Assembly: GCA_965263165.1 (NCBI GenBank)
Contig: OZ253584.1
Span: 620,001-684,000, forward strand
DNA from: SAR202-VII-2 sp965263165
GTDB taxonomy: Bacteria > Chloroflexota > Dehalococcoidia > Lucifugimonadales > SAR202-VII-2
Direction of reading: 5' to 3'
DNA length: 64,000 nt
A program made the position numbers and the translations under genes. Under the pieces are notes generated by a model that saw only the letters and a list, made by a program, of their open reading frames with translations, was not told the origin of the DNA and ran no database searches. This document shows positions 41,736 through 49,897 of this stretch, piece after piece. Each line of letters begins with the position of its first letter. The first letter of the stretch is position 1.

Positions 41736-41980
41736 AACGGCGGAGGCGGCGTTTCCTTACCTGGCGCGTCGGGACGCTTCCTAGCCTGCGCGCGAGTGCG
41801 GGGGGTCGGACAGAGGCTTCCTCACTATTGACAACCCGATCCGGCGTCTCCGCGTGAACAGGCCCTAGACAATACCGAGCAATCCGTCCTGGGCGCACAG
41901 AGGCTTGAGCGCCGCTCGTTGACCTCGGTAGAGGACAGGTGGTGGAATGGTGTGGTCAAGACAACGGGTTGGAGTCAGAC

Positions 41981-42232
41981 ATGCGCGAGATTCAAGCTAC
42001 GGAAGCCAAGACGCGCTTGGCCGAACTCCTTCGGGCGGTCGAGCATGGAGAGACCATTGCCATAACCCGACATGGCAAGCCGGTTGCGCATCTGATCCCT
42101 GCTCGCGCGCAGGGCCGCGCCAACCGCGAGAGGGCGGTAGAGCGCTTCCGGCAGCACCGAGCCAGGTGGGAACGCGTGGCTTTCTCCACAGAGGAGATCC
42201 TCGCGGCGCGCCATGAGGGCCACCGCCTATGA
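41981..42232 (+). CDS. Phd/YefM-family antitoxin
   Basis: 83 residues from the ATG at 41981. MREIQATEAKTRLAELLRAV and EHGETIAITRHGKPVAHLIP are the classic Phd N-terminal domain. Its stop overlaps the ATG of a broken PIN toxin gene. Confidence 0.88.
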   Translation: MREIQATEAKTRLAELLRAVEHGETIAITRHGKPVAHLIPARAQGRANRERAVERFRQHRARWERVAFSTEEILAARHEGHRL

Positions 42233-42440
42233 GCGGACTGGTTGTCGATGCATCGGTCGTTGTAGCGCGGCTCTTTGACGATGAGGAGGAGCCACTCGGT
42301 CAGGCTGCCGTGGCCGAGGGGGTGTCGCTATCAGCTACTTGATTGCGCACACCGTATGTCGCTGCGGAGTTGTCGCCTCGGACGCAGGGAACGAGGTCGG
42401 CTGTTCTCTGCGGCATGGCAAGTAGCGCAACGCAGGGTCC
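42229..42440 (+). pseudogene. Decayed VapC-type PIN toxin
   Basis: Opens normally (MSGLVVDASVVVARLFDDEE) but stops after 37 codons at 42342. Toxin-like sequence (PYVAAELS) continues in another frame until the GC repeat material begins near 42460. The antitoxin upstream is intact. Confidence 0.7.
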
Positions 42441-42544
42441 GTTGCGATGGGGAAGGACGATTCCTAACCTTCCTTCGACTACGGGGGAGGGACAGAGGGG
42501 GGCCTTTGGTGGCGGGCGCCGTTGTCCCACCTAGCCCACCCTCC

Positions 42545-42613
42545 AACGTTTTTGACTACAGGGGGACACGCTGTACCCCCGGCGGGGGCTGCGCCCCCTG
42601 CACCCCGCGCGGG
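42545..42613 (-). repeat. GC-rich double-hairpin repeat, copy 8 (inverted)
   Basis: Near-identical to copy 7. It is followed by CCTAACCTTCCCCCGAGCAC at about 42689, an uninterrupted IS target-like site, directly before the methyltransferase gene end. Confidence 0.65.
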
Positions 42614-42735
42614 GAACGGAGGCGGCGGCGTTTGCTCGCCTGGCGCGTCGGGACCCGCTTCCTAACCAGGGGAAGGGAAAGGAACCCCTTCCTAACCTTC
42701 CCCCGAGCACCCGGGCAGGAAGAGAGGCGCCCCCG

Positions 42736-43785
42736 CTACCACCAACGCATGCTTTCGGCGAGGTCCTTCGTCTGCTCCTCCGGGAGCGGCTTGCGGAAGA
42801 TGAAGAGGTGCTCGTGCATGATGAGGAGGAAGTTCTTGGTGCGCGATAGGTTCGCCCACAACCCCTCCGTCTGCGTGTTCCACTGCGCCTTGATGATGTC
42901 CTCCTTCAGGACGAACCCCGCCTCCAAGAACGCCTGCATCACCCGGAACGCAATGGTCACATAGTGCTTGTTGCGGCGGGTGTCGCCCATGAGGATGGCG
43001 CAGTAGCGGCCCGGCTTCAGCACCCGGTGCGCTTCCTCCGCCACACGCCGCATCTGCTCCGCGTACTCGGCGATGTTTCTGACGTTGGAGAGGTCGTTGG
43101 GGTTCCGCTCATCCGCCCCCTTGGTGTAGCGGATGATGTTGGCATAGGGCGGGTGCGTCGCCACCAGGCCCACGCCGGCATCCGGCAAGGCGTCGAGGTT
43201 CCGGGCGTCTCCCTGGTAGAGGCGGATGCTCGGTTCACCGGCGCCCCCGCCATTCACGGAAGGGGCGAGGGCGCCGGAGCTTGACTGCCCCTCCTGGTCT
43301 TGCCGGAACGTCTCGGGGTCCACACCCCGCGCCGCTTGCCGGTACGCCGCCTGTTTCTCCGCCAGCGACATCTTGCCCTGGGCCGGCGCCTGCTCCAGCG
43401 AGAAGTTGAGCGCGTCCATGGCCAGCATCAGGGCGTCCCTGTTCACGTCCACGCCGACGGCGTCCCGCCCCGTCAGCTTGCACTCGACCATCGTCGTGCC
43501 GCCGCCGACCATCTGGTCCAGCACGAGGTCGCCGGGCTCGGAGTAGCGGAGGATGATGTTGCGGGCTATCTGCGGGGCCCAGTTGCCGCGGTAGCCGGAG
43601 CGGTGGGTGGCCCACTTGCCCCGCTTGGGAAACGACCAGAGGGTGGTGGTCTCCAGCTTGAAGTCCTCCGGCTGGAGCACCTTGGGGCGCTGGTAGCCCT
43701 TGAGGCGGATCTCTGATCGCCCAACTGAGACCGTTCGATGTTGGGCAAGGAAGTCGGTGTACTCATCGTGGGTGACTCCCCGCAT
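42736..43785 (-). CDS. DNA N6-adenine/N4-cytosine methyltransferase
   Basis: 349 residues. SAM motif I is DQMVGGGTTMVECKLTGRD with the acidic partner VGVDVNRDAL; the catalytic motif IV is THPPY in GLVATHPPYANIIRYT, an uncommon variant of (D/N/S)PPY. The motif order is I before IV. The C-terminal half includes RVLKPGRYCAILMGDTRR. No recognition sequence can be read from the protein. Its neighbour upstream is a split DpnI homologue, so it belongs to a former restriction or defence locus. Confidence 0.85.
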   Translation of the reverse strand: MRGVTHDEYTDFLAQHRTVSVGRSEIRLKGYQRPKVLQPEDFKLETTTLWSFPKRGKWATHRSGYRGNWAPQIARNIILRYSEPGDLVLDQMVGGGTTMVECKLTGRDAVGVDVNRDALMLAMDALNFSLEQAPAQGKMSLAEKQAAYRQAARGVDPETFRQDQEGQSSSGALAPSVNGGGAGEPSIRLYQGDARNLDALPDAGVGLVATHPPYANIIRYTKGADERNPNDLSNVRNIAEYAEQMRRVAEEAHRVLKPGRYCAILMGDTRRNKHYVTIAFRVMQAFLEAGFVLKEDIIKAQWNTQTEGLWANLSRTKNFLLIMHEHLFIFRKPLPEEQTKDLAESMRWW

Positions 43786-43861
43786 AGACCAGACCGCCGA
43801 AGCGATCCGATCCTAGCCGAGAATCTCAAAACGTCAAGATCAAATGATCTATTCGGGGCGC

Positions 43862-44500
43862 CTACCTCAAGACACGATACGCTCCACGCCCCCTGAACTC
43901 AACGAGCCTGTGGTCCCGGAGAATCTGCAATTGTTGTCGAATCTTATCTTGGATATGCCGGTTCTCAGGATGGAGCGCCGCCAGCCGGCCCTCGAAGGCG
44001 CGGTAGAAGTCTTGCAGCGAAAAGTCGTCTGAGCCCGTCGAGCGCTGTAGGTCTCTCACGCAGGTCAGGACATCGGCGCCCCAGCCGCCCTGAGCGCTCA
44101 CCGCGTCGCCGAGGAACGCGACCCGGTCCCAGGCGCCGCGCACTTGCTCCACCGGCAGCGCCTTCCCCTGAGCGACCACGGAAATGCGGGCGTCCATTGG
44201 CAGCGCGCCAAGCAGAATGTTGGACCCCACCCAGCCAGACCGATGGGCGCTGGGGTGGAGAGGCGGCCGCTGCTGAATCACCGCCGGAGTGAAGAAGTAG
44301 CCGGGCACCGCGAACAGGTCGGTGACAACCCACTCCGGTTCCGCATAGGAGAGAAACAGGTAGTGGGGAGCGCGCCCGCCCTGCACGGCATCCATCTTGG
44401 CCCGAAAGGCGGAGTTGGTCACGCTCCGGCCAAAGCGGCCCTTCTTGCACTTCAATTGGAACCTAGCGTCACACCTGCCGCAGCGGTAGTCCTCCACCCT
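43862..44500 (-). pseudogene. DpnI-like methyl-directed restriction endonuclease, 3' part
   Basis: 212 codons covering YRCGRCDARFQLKCKKGRFG (second half of a zinc site plus a QLK nuclease motif) to IRQQLQILRDHRLVEFRGRG. This closely follows the DpnI C-terminal winged-helix end. An IS5-like element separates it from its first 49 codons at 45697-45843. Joined, the product would be 261 residues, close to DpnI's 254. The apparent N-terminal extension into the IS is artefactual. Confidence 0.85.
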
Positions 44501-44507
44501 CGTACTT

Positions 44508-45696
44508 GAGACCTTTGAGCAACTCTGGGTGTAGCCTTCGATTGGTCCGCCAGCACGGAAAAGAAGTTCACGGAACCGCATCCAGGGCGGTTCAGGCCAC
44601 CCACTGCGCGTCCCGGTGTGGCGGCTCCCCCGGGACTGCTCCTACACAGTGGTTCAGGCAGCGCAATCAGCCAACTTGGTCATCCTCCGCAAGTTGTAGG
44701 CCATCAGCTTGAACCACATCTCCACGGCGTTGCGTCCCAAACCCCGGTAGCGGACACGGCTATAGCCGTAGCTGCGCTTGAGGGTGCCGAAGACCTTCTC
44801 CACCAACGCCCGCCGCGGACGTATCAACGCGTTGCGTCGCTTCTGCCAATGCGGTAACTCCGGTTGATGCTTGTGGGAACGGTGCATGATCCGATCGTTG
44901 ATCCCATGAGACGTGAGCCACCGACGCCGCCTGTTGGACTCATAGGCGCGGTCACCGTACACCGCCACCTCGTCACCGCTCACCAGCGCATCGGCCACCT
45001 CGCTCTCATAGACCTTGGCCGGCGTCAGCATCCCCTTGCGCACCAGCCCCGTCCCTGCATCCACACCCAGATGCACCTTGTAGCCGAAGTGCGCCCGACT
45101 CCCACGGTGGCGCGTCCAGTCAGCATCGGGGTCGGTAGCACTCTTGGCGCCACGTCCCGCAGCGAGGGGTGGACGACGCACTTGGGCCTCTACCAGCGTG
45201 GCGTCCATCAACGTCCCCTCCTTCAATACCAGTCCGCGCTTGTCCAGTTGGACTTCCAGCTCCTTGAAAAGCTCCTCACTCAGCCCATGCTTGACCAGCT
45301 CGGTCCGAAAGCGGCTGATCGTCGAGTAGTCAGGGGTCTCGTCCTGAAGCCCAAGCCCCACAAAGCGACGGAACGATATGCGGTCTCCGAGTGCCTCTTC
45401 CATCTGCGGGTCAGACAGGTTGTACCACTGCTCCAGCAGCAGTACCTTGACCATCATCAACGGAGGATAACTGGGTCTCCCTTCATCGGCCGAGTAGACT
45501 CCCCCCACCAGAAAGGCGAATCGTTCCCAGTCCACCTCCTCGCCGATTCGCTCCAGACGCTCGTTTCTTCCAAGCGACTGCGGCAACAGCGATTCTGCTA
45601 GTGACGTCTGACCCATCTGACGATGCATCTGTACTCTCCGGACTTCCTCGGATGGCTACATTCTCGCCCCACCTGCCTTGGTTACGCAAAGGTCTC
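44508..45696 (-). mobile_element. IS5-like element B, inserted in a dpnI-like gene
   Basis: Inverted repeats GAGACCTTTGAGCAA (44508-44522) and TTACGCAAAGGTCTC (45682-45696) flank one transposase. CGTACTT is duplicated on both sides (44501-44507 and 45697-45703). Length is about 1189 bp, related to element A at 29366. Confidence 0.88.
44654..45628 (-). CDS. IS5-family transposase
   Basis: 324 residues. SYPPLMMVKVLLLEQWYNLS, then DDE residues in LMDATLVEAQ, VYGDRAYES and ALVEKVFGTLKRSYGYSRV. It appears intact. It is similar but not identical to the transposase at 29537-30511, so the two IS elements are relatives rather than recent copies. Confidence 0.92.
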   Translation of the reverse strand: MHRQMGQTSLAESLLPQSLGRNERLERIGEEVDWERFAFLVGGVYSADEGRPSYPPLMMVKVLLLEQWYNLSDPQMEEALGDRISFRRFVGLGLQDETPDYSTISRFRTELVKHGLSEELFKELEVQLDKRGLVLKEGTLMDATLVEAQVRRPPLAAGRGAKSATDPDADWTRHRGSRAHFGYKVHLGVDAGTGLVRKGMLTPAKVYESEVADALVSGDEVAVYGDRAYESNRRRRWLTSHGINDRIMHRSHKHQPELPHWQKRRNALIRPRRALVEKVFGTLKRSYGYSRVRYRGLGRNAVEMWFKLMAYNLRRMTKLADCAA

Positions 45697-45843
45697 CGTA
45701 CTTGGGGGAAGGGGATTCAAGCTTTCTGCTGGGCAGGCAGGGCAAAAGAGGTTGGCTTCACCCCAACGCTCGGTGATCACCCTCGCCTTCTGCGAGAGGC
45801 TCTTGTAGCGGAGGCCCAAGGTTGGGTTCAGGGAAAGGTCCAT
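45697..45843 (-). pseudogene. DpnI-like endonuclease, 5' part (first 49 codons)
   Basis: ATG at 45843 with SD TTAGGAG. The peptide has MDLSLNPTLGLRYKSLSQKA, then RVITERWGEANLFCPACPAE, and matches the start of DpnI including the first Cys pair (CPAC) of its zinc site. It ends exactly at the IS target duplication and continues in frame at 44500 if one duplicate copy is removed. Confidence 0.85.
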
Positions 45844-45881
45844 CTCCTAACTCACCGCAGGGGTTGGCTGGGGGAGGGTGG

Positions 45882-45908
45882 AGGGGCGCTCACTCGTTGA
45901 GCGCCCCT
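45882..45908 (-). terminator. Terminator after darTG
   Basis: AGGGGCGCTCA and TGAGCGCCCCT form an 11-bp stem 48 bp beyond the darG stop. It lies just upstream of the dpnI-like gene start, separating the two units. Confidence 0.6.
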
Positions 45909-45955
45909 AAGTGCATCGAACGTTGCGGAAGGCAGGCGGTGACGGGGCCTGCCGG

Positions 45956-46999
45956 CTAGCCTTCTTCGAGCCAGCCCTTCTCTACGAGGACCTGAAGCGC
46001 GAGGCGTATCTGGCGCTCCGAGAACTGCCGCTTATGCAAGCCCCACGCATACGTGCCGGCAATGACCTGTTCCTCTTTCGCCAACGGATGCTCGGCGGCA
46101 ACCCAATGCACCGTTGCCAGCAGTTCGAGGCCGAAGGACGACTCGAACCCCTCAACGAGCTGGGACACTCTGTCAAAGCGCGACCGGGTTTGTGGATGGT
46201 CTTCAAGGAAGGCGCGCGCCTCCTCGATGGCGCCCGGGACGAGTTCGAGTTGCTTGTCCGGCGCGTCGCCTCCCTCGGCATATCCCGATATCAAATGTCC
46301 CTCGATTGATTTCAGGACGTGCCGCAGGTTCTCGGCGTATGGGCCATAGGGCGCCTTCTCGTACCTTAGCCTTAACGGCTCGCCAGCCTCCTGCATGAAG
46401 TACATGAGCTTATGGACTTCCAGGAGCGTGACGAACGGATCGAGCAGGCCACTCAAGTAGCGGTCCATCAGGCTGAGCAGCGCCGCGCGTCCTCGAGTCA
46501 TCTTTGGGGCCTCGGTGGAGCGATTGGGTCGATCGTCCGCCGGCCCACCACCGGGCTCGAATAGCGTGACCGTCAGGTTATCCAGTTCTTTTAGGGCCGC
46601 TTCGACGCGTGGGCGCACGTCCGTCCAGTTCAATCCGCCAAGGTTAGAGCCAAGCGGCGGAATGGCAATCGACCTGATGTTGCGCTCCCTGATCTCTTGG
46701 GCAAGTGCATCGAGCCCGGCCTCGATGTCTTCCATGCGACTTTTGCCGCGCCAGTGGCGCTTGGTCGGGAAGTTGATAATGTAGCGTGGGTTCATCGTCT
46801 TGCCCAACTCGTAGACGAACATCCGACCCGGCCTGACCTCATCCCGTTTGCACGCTTCTGCGTAGGCCTTGAAGTTCTTGGGGAACAGATTCTTAAACTG
46901 GAGCGCGATCCCGCGGCCCATTACGCCCACGCAGTTGACGCTGTTGACTAGGGCCTCAACGTCCTCTTGAAAAATGTCGCCGGTCTTATGCTCGATCAT
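45956..46999 (-). CDS. darG: DarG-like antitoxin: macrodomain ADP-ribosyl-DNA hydrolase
   Basis: 347 residues from MIEHKTGDIFQEDVEALVNS; the upstream in-frame ATG overlaps darT. The macrodomain (about 1-155) has VNSVNCVGVMGRGIALQFK, SIAIPPLGSNLGGLNW. The C-terminal domain (about 170-347) is the DarG toxin-binding region, with KLMYFMQEAGEPLRLRYEKA. It removes ADP-ribose from thymidine in DNA and binds DarT. It follows darT after 14 bp. Confidence 0.92.
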   Translation of the reverse strand: MIEHKTGDIFQEDVEALVNSVNCVGVMGRGIALQFKNLFPKNFKAYAEACKRDEVRPGRMFVYELGKTMNPRYIINFPTKRHWRGKSRMEDIEAGLDALAQEIRERNIRSIAIPPLGSNLGGLNWTDVRPRVEAALKELDNLTVTLFEPGGGPADDRPNRSTEAPKMTRGRAALLSLMDRYLSGLLDPFVTLLEVHKLMYFMQEAGEPLRLRYEKAPYGPYAENLRHVLKSIEGHLISGYAEGGDAPDKQLELVPGAIEEARAFLEDHPQTRSRFDRVSQLVEGFESSFGLELLATVHWVAAEHPLAKEEQVIAGTYAWGLHKRQFSERQIRLALQVLVEKGWLEEG

Positions 47000-47013
47000 G
47001 CCGCCTCCTTTGG

Positions 47014-47652
47014 TCAGTAGTACCAACCCGGCTTGATCTCTACACTCGGGCGATGGCTGGACGCCTGCACCGTCCCCAACACTCTTTGGCCAATTTTACG
47101 AGAGTGCACTCCAATGCGAGAAATCAATGTCCACGGGAAAGAACGCTCTACCAGGAATTCAGCCTGTTTCCTCTCTCGACACTCTCTCCAATCGCTAGCC
47201 TGTATCGCTTGCCAGTCGAGCTTGTTCAACTGACCAAGGTCTGAGTAATTCTGGAAGTAGGAGGCCCCGGCATTGGACAATGTGAAGAACCAACGACGCT
47301 TACTGGCGTCCGCCCAAGCCACTGCCCGACGCAAGTCCACCTCCAAGTGGATGATTGGCTCTTGGCCACCTCGATACTCCAGCTTAGAAGGGTTGGCTCT
47401 CCAGATCACATAGAGCATGACAGAGCGCGGACAGAAGTAGAAGGGCACACACTCCCCGACGTGCAGGTCCGGATGGCCGTTAAGTGCATTGGCAAGCCGG
47501 CGTTGCTTGATGTCGCCAATGCCGATAGTCGTTCCCGTCCCTGACCGCTGCGCCATCTCGGCGTCGCACCAGAGGTACCCATCCCTGATGATATGGCTCA
47601 GTCGGTCTACATAGACGATGTGGTATAGCTTCGGCTCCGTTGGCACCAGCAC
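47014..47652 (-). CDS. darT: DarT-like DNA ADP-ribosyltransferase toxin
   Basis: 212 residues. The N-terminus PTEPKLYHIVYVDRLSHI, SVMLYVIWRANPSKLEYRGG, and the C-terminal catalytic Glu context ERKQAEFLVERSFPW match the DarT family. It modifies thymidine in single-stranded DNA with NAD; as DarTG it acts as a toxin-antitoxin and antiphage system. Confidence 0.92.
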   Translation of the reverse strand: MLVPTEPKLYHIVYVDRLSHIIRDGYLWCDAEMAQRSGTGTTIGIGDIKQRRLANALNGHPDLHVGECVPFYFCPRSVMLYVIWRANPSKLEYRGGQEPIIHLEVDLRRAVAWADASKRRWFFTLSNAGASYFQNYSDLGQLNKLDWQAIQASDWRECRERKQAEFLVERSFPWTLISRIGVHSRKIGQRVLGTVQASSHRPSVEIKPGWYY

Positions 47653-47713
47653 GATTATGCCTCAGCGTGAGACGACACAGCCATGTCGTCGGAGTCCTCA
47701 TTCCGCCATCTCG

Positions 47714-47845
47714 CTACGTCGATTGACTCTCAGGCTCCATCCGGCACTGCATCGCTGCTTCGCGCACGTCTAAGCCAGTAACCACGTCGGCGATCAATCG
47801 CGTGCGGTACTCCTGAAGGAGCCCTCTGGTCCTGTGATAACACAT
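47714..47845 (-). pseudogene. HsdS-like C-terminal remnant (type I restriction specificity subunit)
   Basis: Minus-strand codons read GLLQEYRTRLIADVVTGLDV then REAAMQ and a stop, the characteristic end of many HsdS proteins. No start or body is present upstream. It is a short relic at the edge of the defence cluster. Confidence 0.6.
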
Positions 47846-47870
47846 TCGGCCCATTGGCGTGAATACGCGC

Positions 47871-48257
47871 CTAGCCGGCGGCGGCTTTGATTCCTTCGGC
47901 CTCTATCACACGGGCTTCCCGCTCGACGTCGTCGATGATGGGGAGGATGGCGGTGATGTCCATCTCTTCGGCGACCTCCGGGAAGCCAGCGTGGGACACC
48001 ATCTCCGGGAGCTTGGCCCGCGCCTGGGCAAGCATCCAACCCAGCCCATCCTCTATCAGCAGAGGGTCGAGGTTGTACTCGGCGACGTCTTCCTCGGGGT
48101 TGTAGTGGTAGTGGGGGCGCTTGCGGAAGACGTCGAAGCGCAGAAGCTGGGCCTCCTTCTCGCCCCCCGTGGACAGCACCTTGATGGTGACGCCGCCGTC
48201 CTCTCCCACCTGCCGCGGCTCGACCGTAAACTTCAGGTTGCTCGCTTCAATCTCCAT
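47871..48257 (-). CDS. Hypothetical protein
   Basis: 128 residues, not recognised. It begins MEIEASNLKFTVEPRQVGED, has a His/Pro-rich stretch (KRPHYHYNPEEDVAEYNLDP) and an acidic helical C-terminus. Codon use and an AG-rich SD-like sequence support it as real. It lies in tandem with the dienelactone hydrolase genes upstream and may share their transcript. Confidence 0.7.
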   Translation of the reverse strand: MEIEASNLKFTVEPRQVGEDGGVTIKVLSTGGEKEAQLLRFDVFRKRPHYHYNPEEDVAEYNLDPLLIEDGLGWMLAQARAKLPEMVSHAGFPEVAEEMDITAILPIIDDVEREARVIEAEGIKAAAG

Positions 48258-48308
48258 AACAGCCCTCCCTTGTGGCCTTGGTGAGCTCCGTCTCTCTATC
48301 CAGCCGAC

Positions 48309-49031
48309 CTATCCAGCCGCCGCTCCGCCGAGGTTCTTCGCCAGGAAGTCGAGCGCGATGGGCCACGACGCTGCCGCCGCGTGCTCCCTGTAGGTGTTCT
48401 CGTTCGTGTGGTCCATGTAGGCATGGCCCGCCCCCGGATACGAGTGGAACTCGTGGGGCTTGCCGTGCTGCGTGAGGCGCTCGTCCATGTCCCTCATGTC
48501 CTGCGGCGACGGATTGCCGTCGTCCTCCCCCAAGAACCCCAGCAGCGGACAGCCCACGTCCGACAGCAGGTCGAACGGGGAGCGACCACCCTCGCCCCAG
48601 ACGGCCTTGGTGTTGCCGCCATAGAAGCCGGCGCCCGCCCTGAAGGCAGGGTTGACCGCGGCCATCAGGTAGACGACCCGCCCGCCCATACAGAACCCGA
48701 TGATGCCGATCTGGTCGTTGGCATTGGCGTTCGCATTGAGGAAGTCCACCGCGGCGTTCACGTCGGCGATGACCTCGTTGTCACGCAGCTTCTGCCGCCG
48801 CTCCGACCCGCTCTCGCCGCTGTTGGGGTCCTGGCGGTGGTAGAGGTTGGGGGCCACCGCCACGTAGCCCTCGCCCGCCAGACGCTCGGCGGTCTCCCGG
48901 ATGAACTGGTCGACACCCGTGGCGTGCTGAATGACGACGATGGCCGGGAATGGCCCGGCCCCCTCCGGCGCAGCGACGAACGTCTCCATCGTCTGTCCGT
49001 CAACGCTCAGGTTTTCCCACTGTCCAGCCAT
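48309..49031 (-). CDS. Dienelactone hydrolase family protein, paralogue 1
   Basis: 240 residues. Nucleophile in GIIGFCMGGRVVYLM (Cys in the elbow as in dienelactone hydrolase), acid in FLGEDDGNPSPQDM, histidine in PGAGHAYMDHTNE. It hydrolyses cyclic or linear esters, classically dienelactone from aromatic ring cleavage. It is one of three tandem paralogues. Confidence 0.9.
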   Translation of the reverse strand: MAGQWENLSVDGQTMETFVAAPEGAGPFPAIVVIQHATGVDQFIRETAERLAGEGYVAVAPNLYHRQDPNSGESGSERRQKLRDNEVIADVNAAVDFLNANANANDQIGIIGFCMGGRVVYLMAAVNPAFRAGAGFYGGNTKAVWGEGGRSPFDLLSDVGCPLLGFLGEDDGNPSPQDMRDMDERLTQHGKPHEFHSYPGAGHAYMDHTNENTYREHAAAASWPIALDFLAKNLGGAAAG

Positions 49032-49109
49032 CCTTCCTCCTGTGCTCGAGAAGATTCGAAGTCGCCAGGCCGCCGGGCAGCTTCCGGACCCGACCCCGCG
49101 GGACCTCGA

Positions 49110-49838
49110 TTACCTGGCGGCCGCCACCTTGCTCAGATGCGCCTCGAAGAAGCTCAGCGTGATGGGCCAGGACGCGGTCGCCGCGTCCTCGCTGTAGGCC
49201 TGGGGGTTCATGTAGTTCATGTAGGCGTGCCCGGCGCCTGCGTAGGAATGAAACTCGTGGGGCCTGCCGTTGTTGGACAACTGCTCGTCCAGGTCCTTCA
49301 TGTCCTGGGGCGACGGGTTCTGGTCGTCCTCGCCGAAGAAGCCGAGGATGGGACAGACGGCCCCGGCCAGACGCTCCAGGGGCGTTGGGCCGGGTTCGGG
49401 GCCCCAGACGTTCTTGGTGGCCGCTCCGTAGAAGGACACGGCCGCGGTCAGCGCCTCGTTGACGCCGGCCATCATGTAGACCACGCGCCCGCCCATGCAG
49501 AACCCAATGATGCCGATGTTGTCGTTTGCGCTGGGGCTGGCCTTCAGGAAATCGATGGCCGCGTTGACGTCGGCGATGACCTCCGGGTCCTTCAGCTGGC
49601 CCACCTTTTCCATGTTGGTGGCGCCGGCGTCCGGGTCCTGCCGGTGGAAGAGATCCGGGGCGATGGCGAAATAGCCCTCAGCCGCCAGCTTGCCCGACAT
49701 CTCCTGGATGAACTGGTCGACGCCGCCTGCGTGCTGGATAACCACGACCGCCGGGAACGGCCCGTCGCCGTCCGGGGCGGCGGTGAAAGCCTGCACAGCC
49801 TGCCCGTCCACGCTCAACGCTTCCCATGCTTCAGTCAT
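49110..49838 (-). CDS. Dienelactone hydrolase family protein, paralogue 2
   Basis: 242 residues from MTEAWEALSVDGQAVQAFTA; the 30 codons upstream are unconserved. GIIGFCMGGRVVYMMAGV, GEDDQNPSPQDMKDLDEQ and AGAGHAYMNYMNP carry the triad. It is similar across its length to paralogues 1 and 3, including the YMNY(M/T)NPQAY end. Confidence 0.9.
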   Translation of the reverse strand: MTEAWEALSVDGQAVQAFTAAPDGDGPFPAVVVIQHAGGVDQFIQEMSGKLAAEGYFAIAPDLFHRQDPDAGATNMEKVGQLKDPEVIADVNAAIDFLKASPSANDNIGIIGFCMGGRVVYMMAGVNEALTAAVSFYGAATKNVWGPEPGPTPLERLAGAVCPILGFFGEDDQNPSPQDMKDLDEQLSNNGRPHEFHSYAGAGHAYMNYMNPQAYSEDAATASWPITLSFFEAHLSKVAAAR

Positions 49839-49897
49839 TCGTCCCCCTCTGTTGTTGGTGATTGCTGCCGTTCTCTTTAATACATGGCCGCGGGCGC

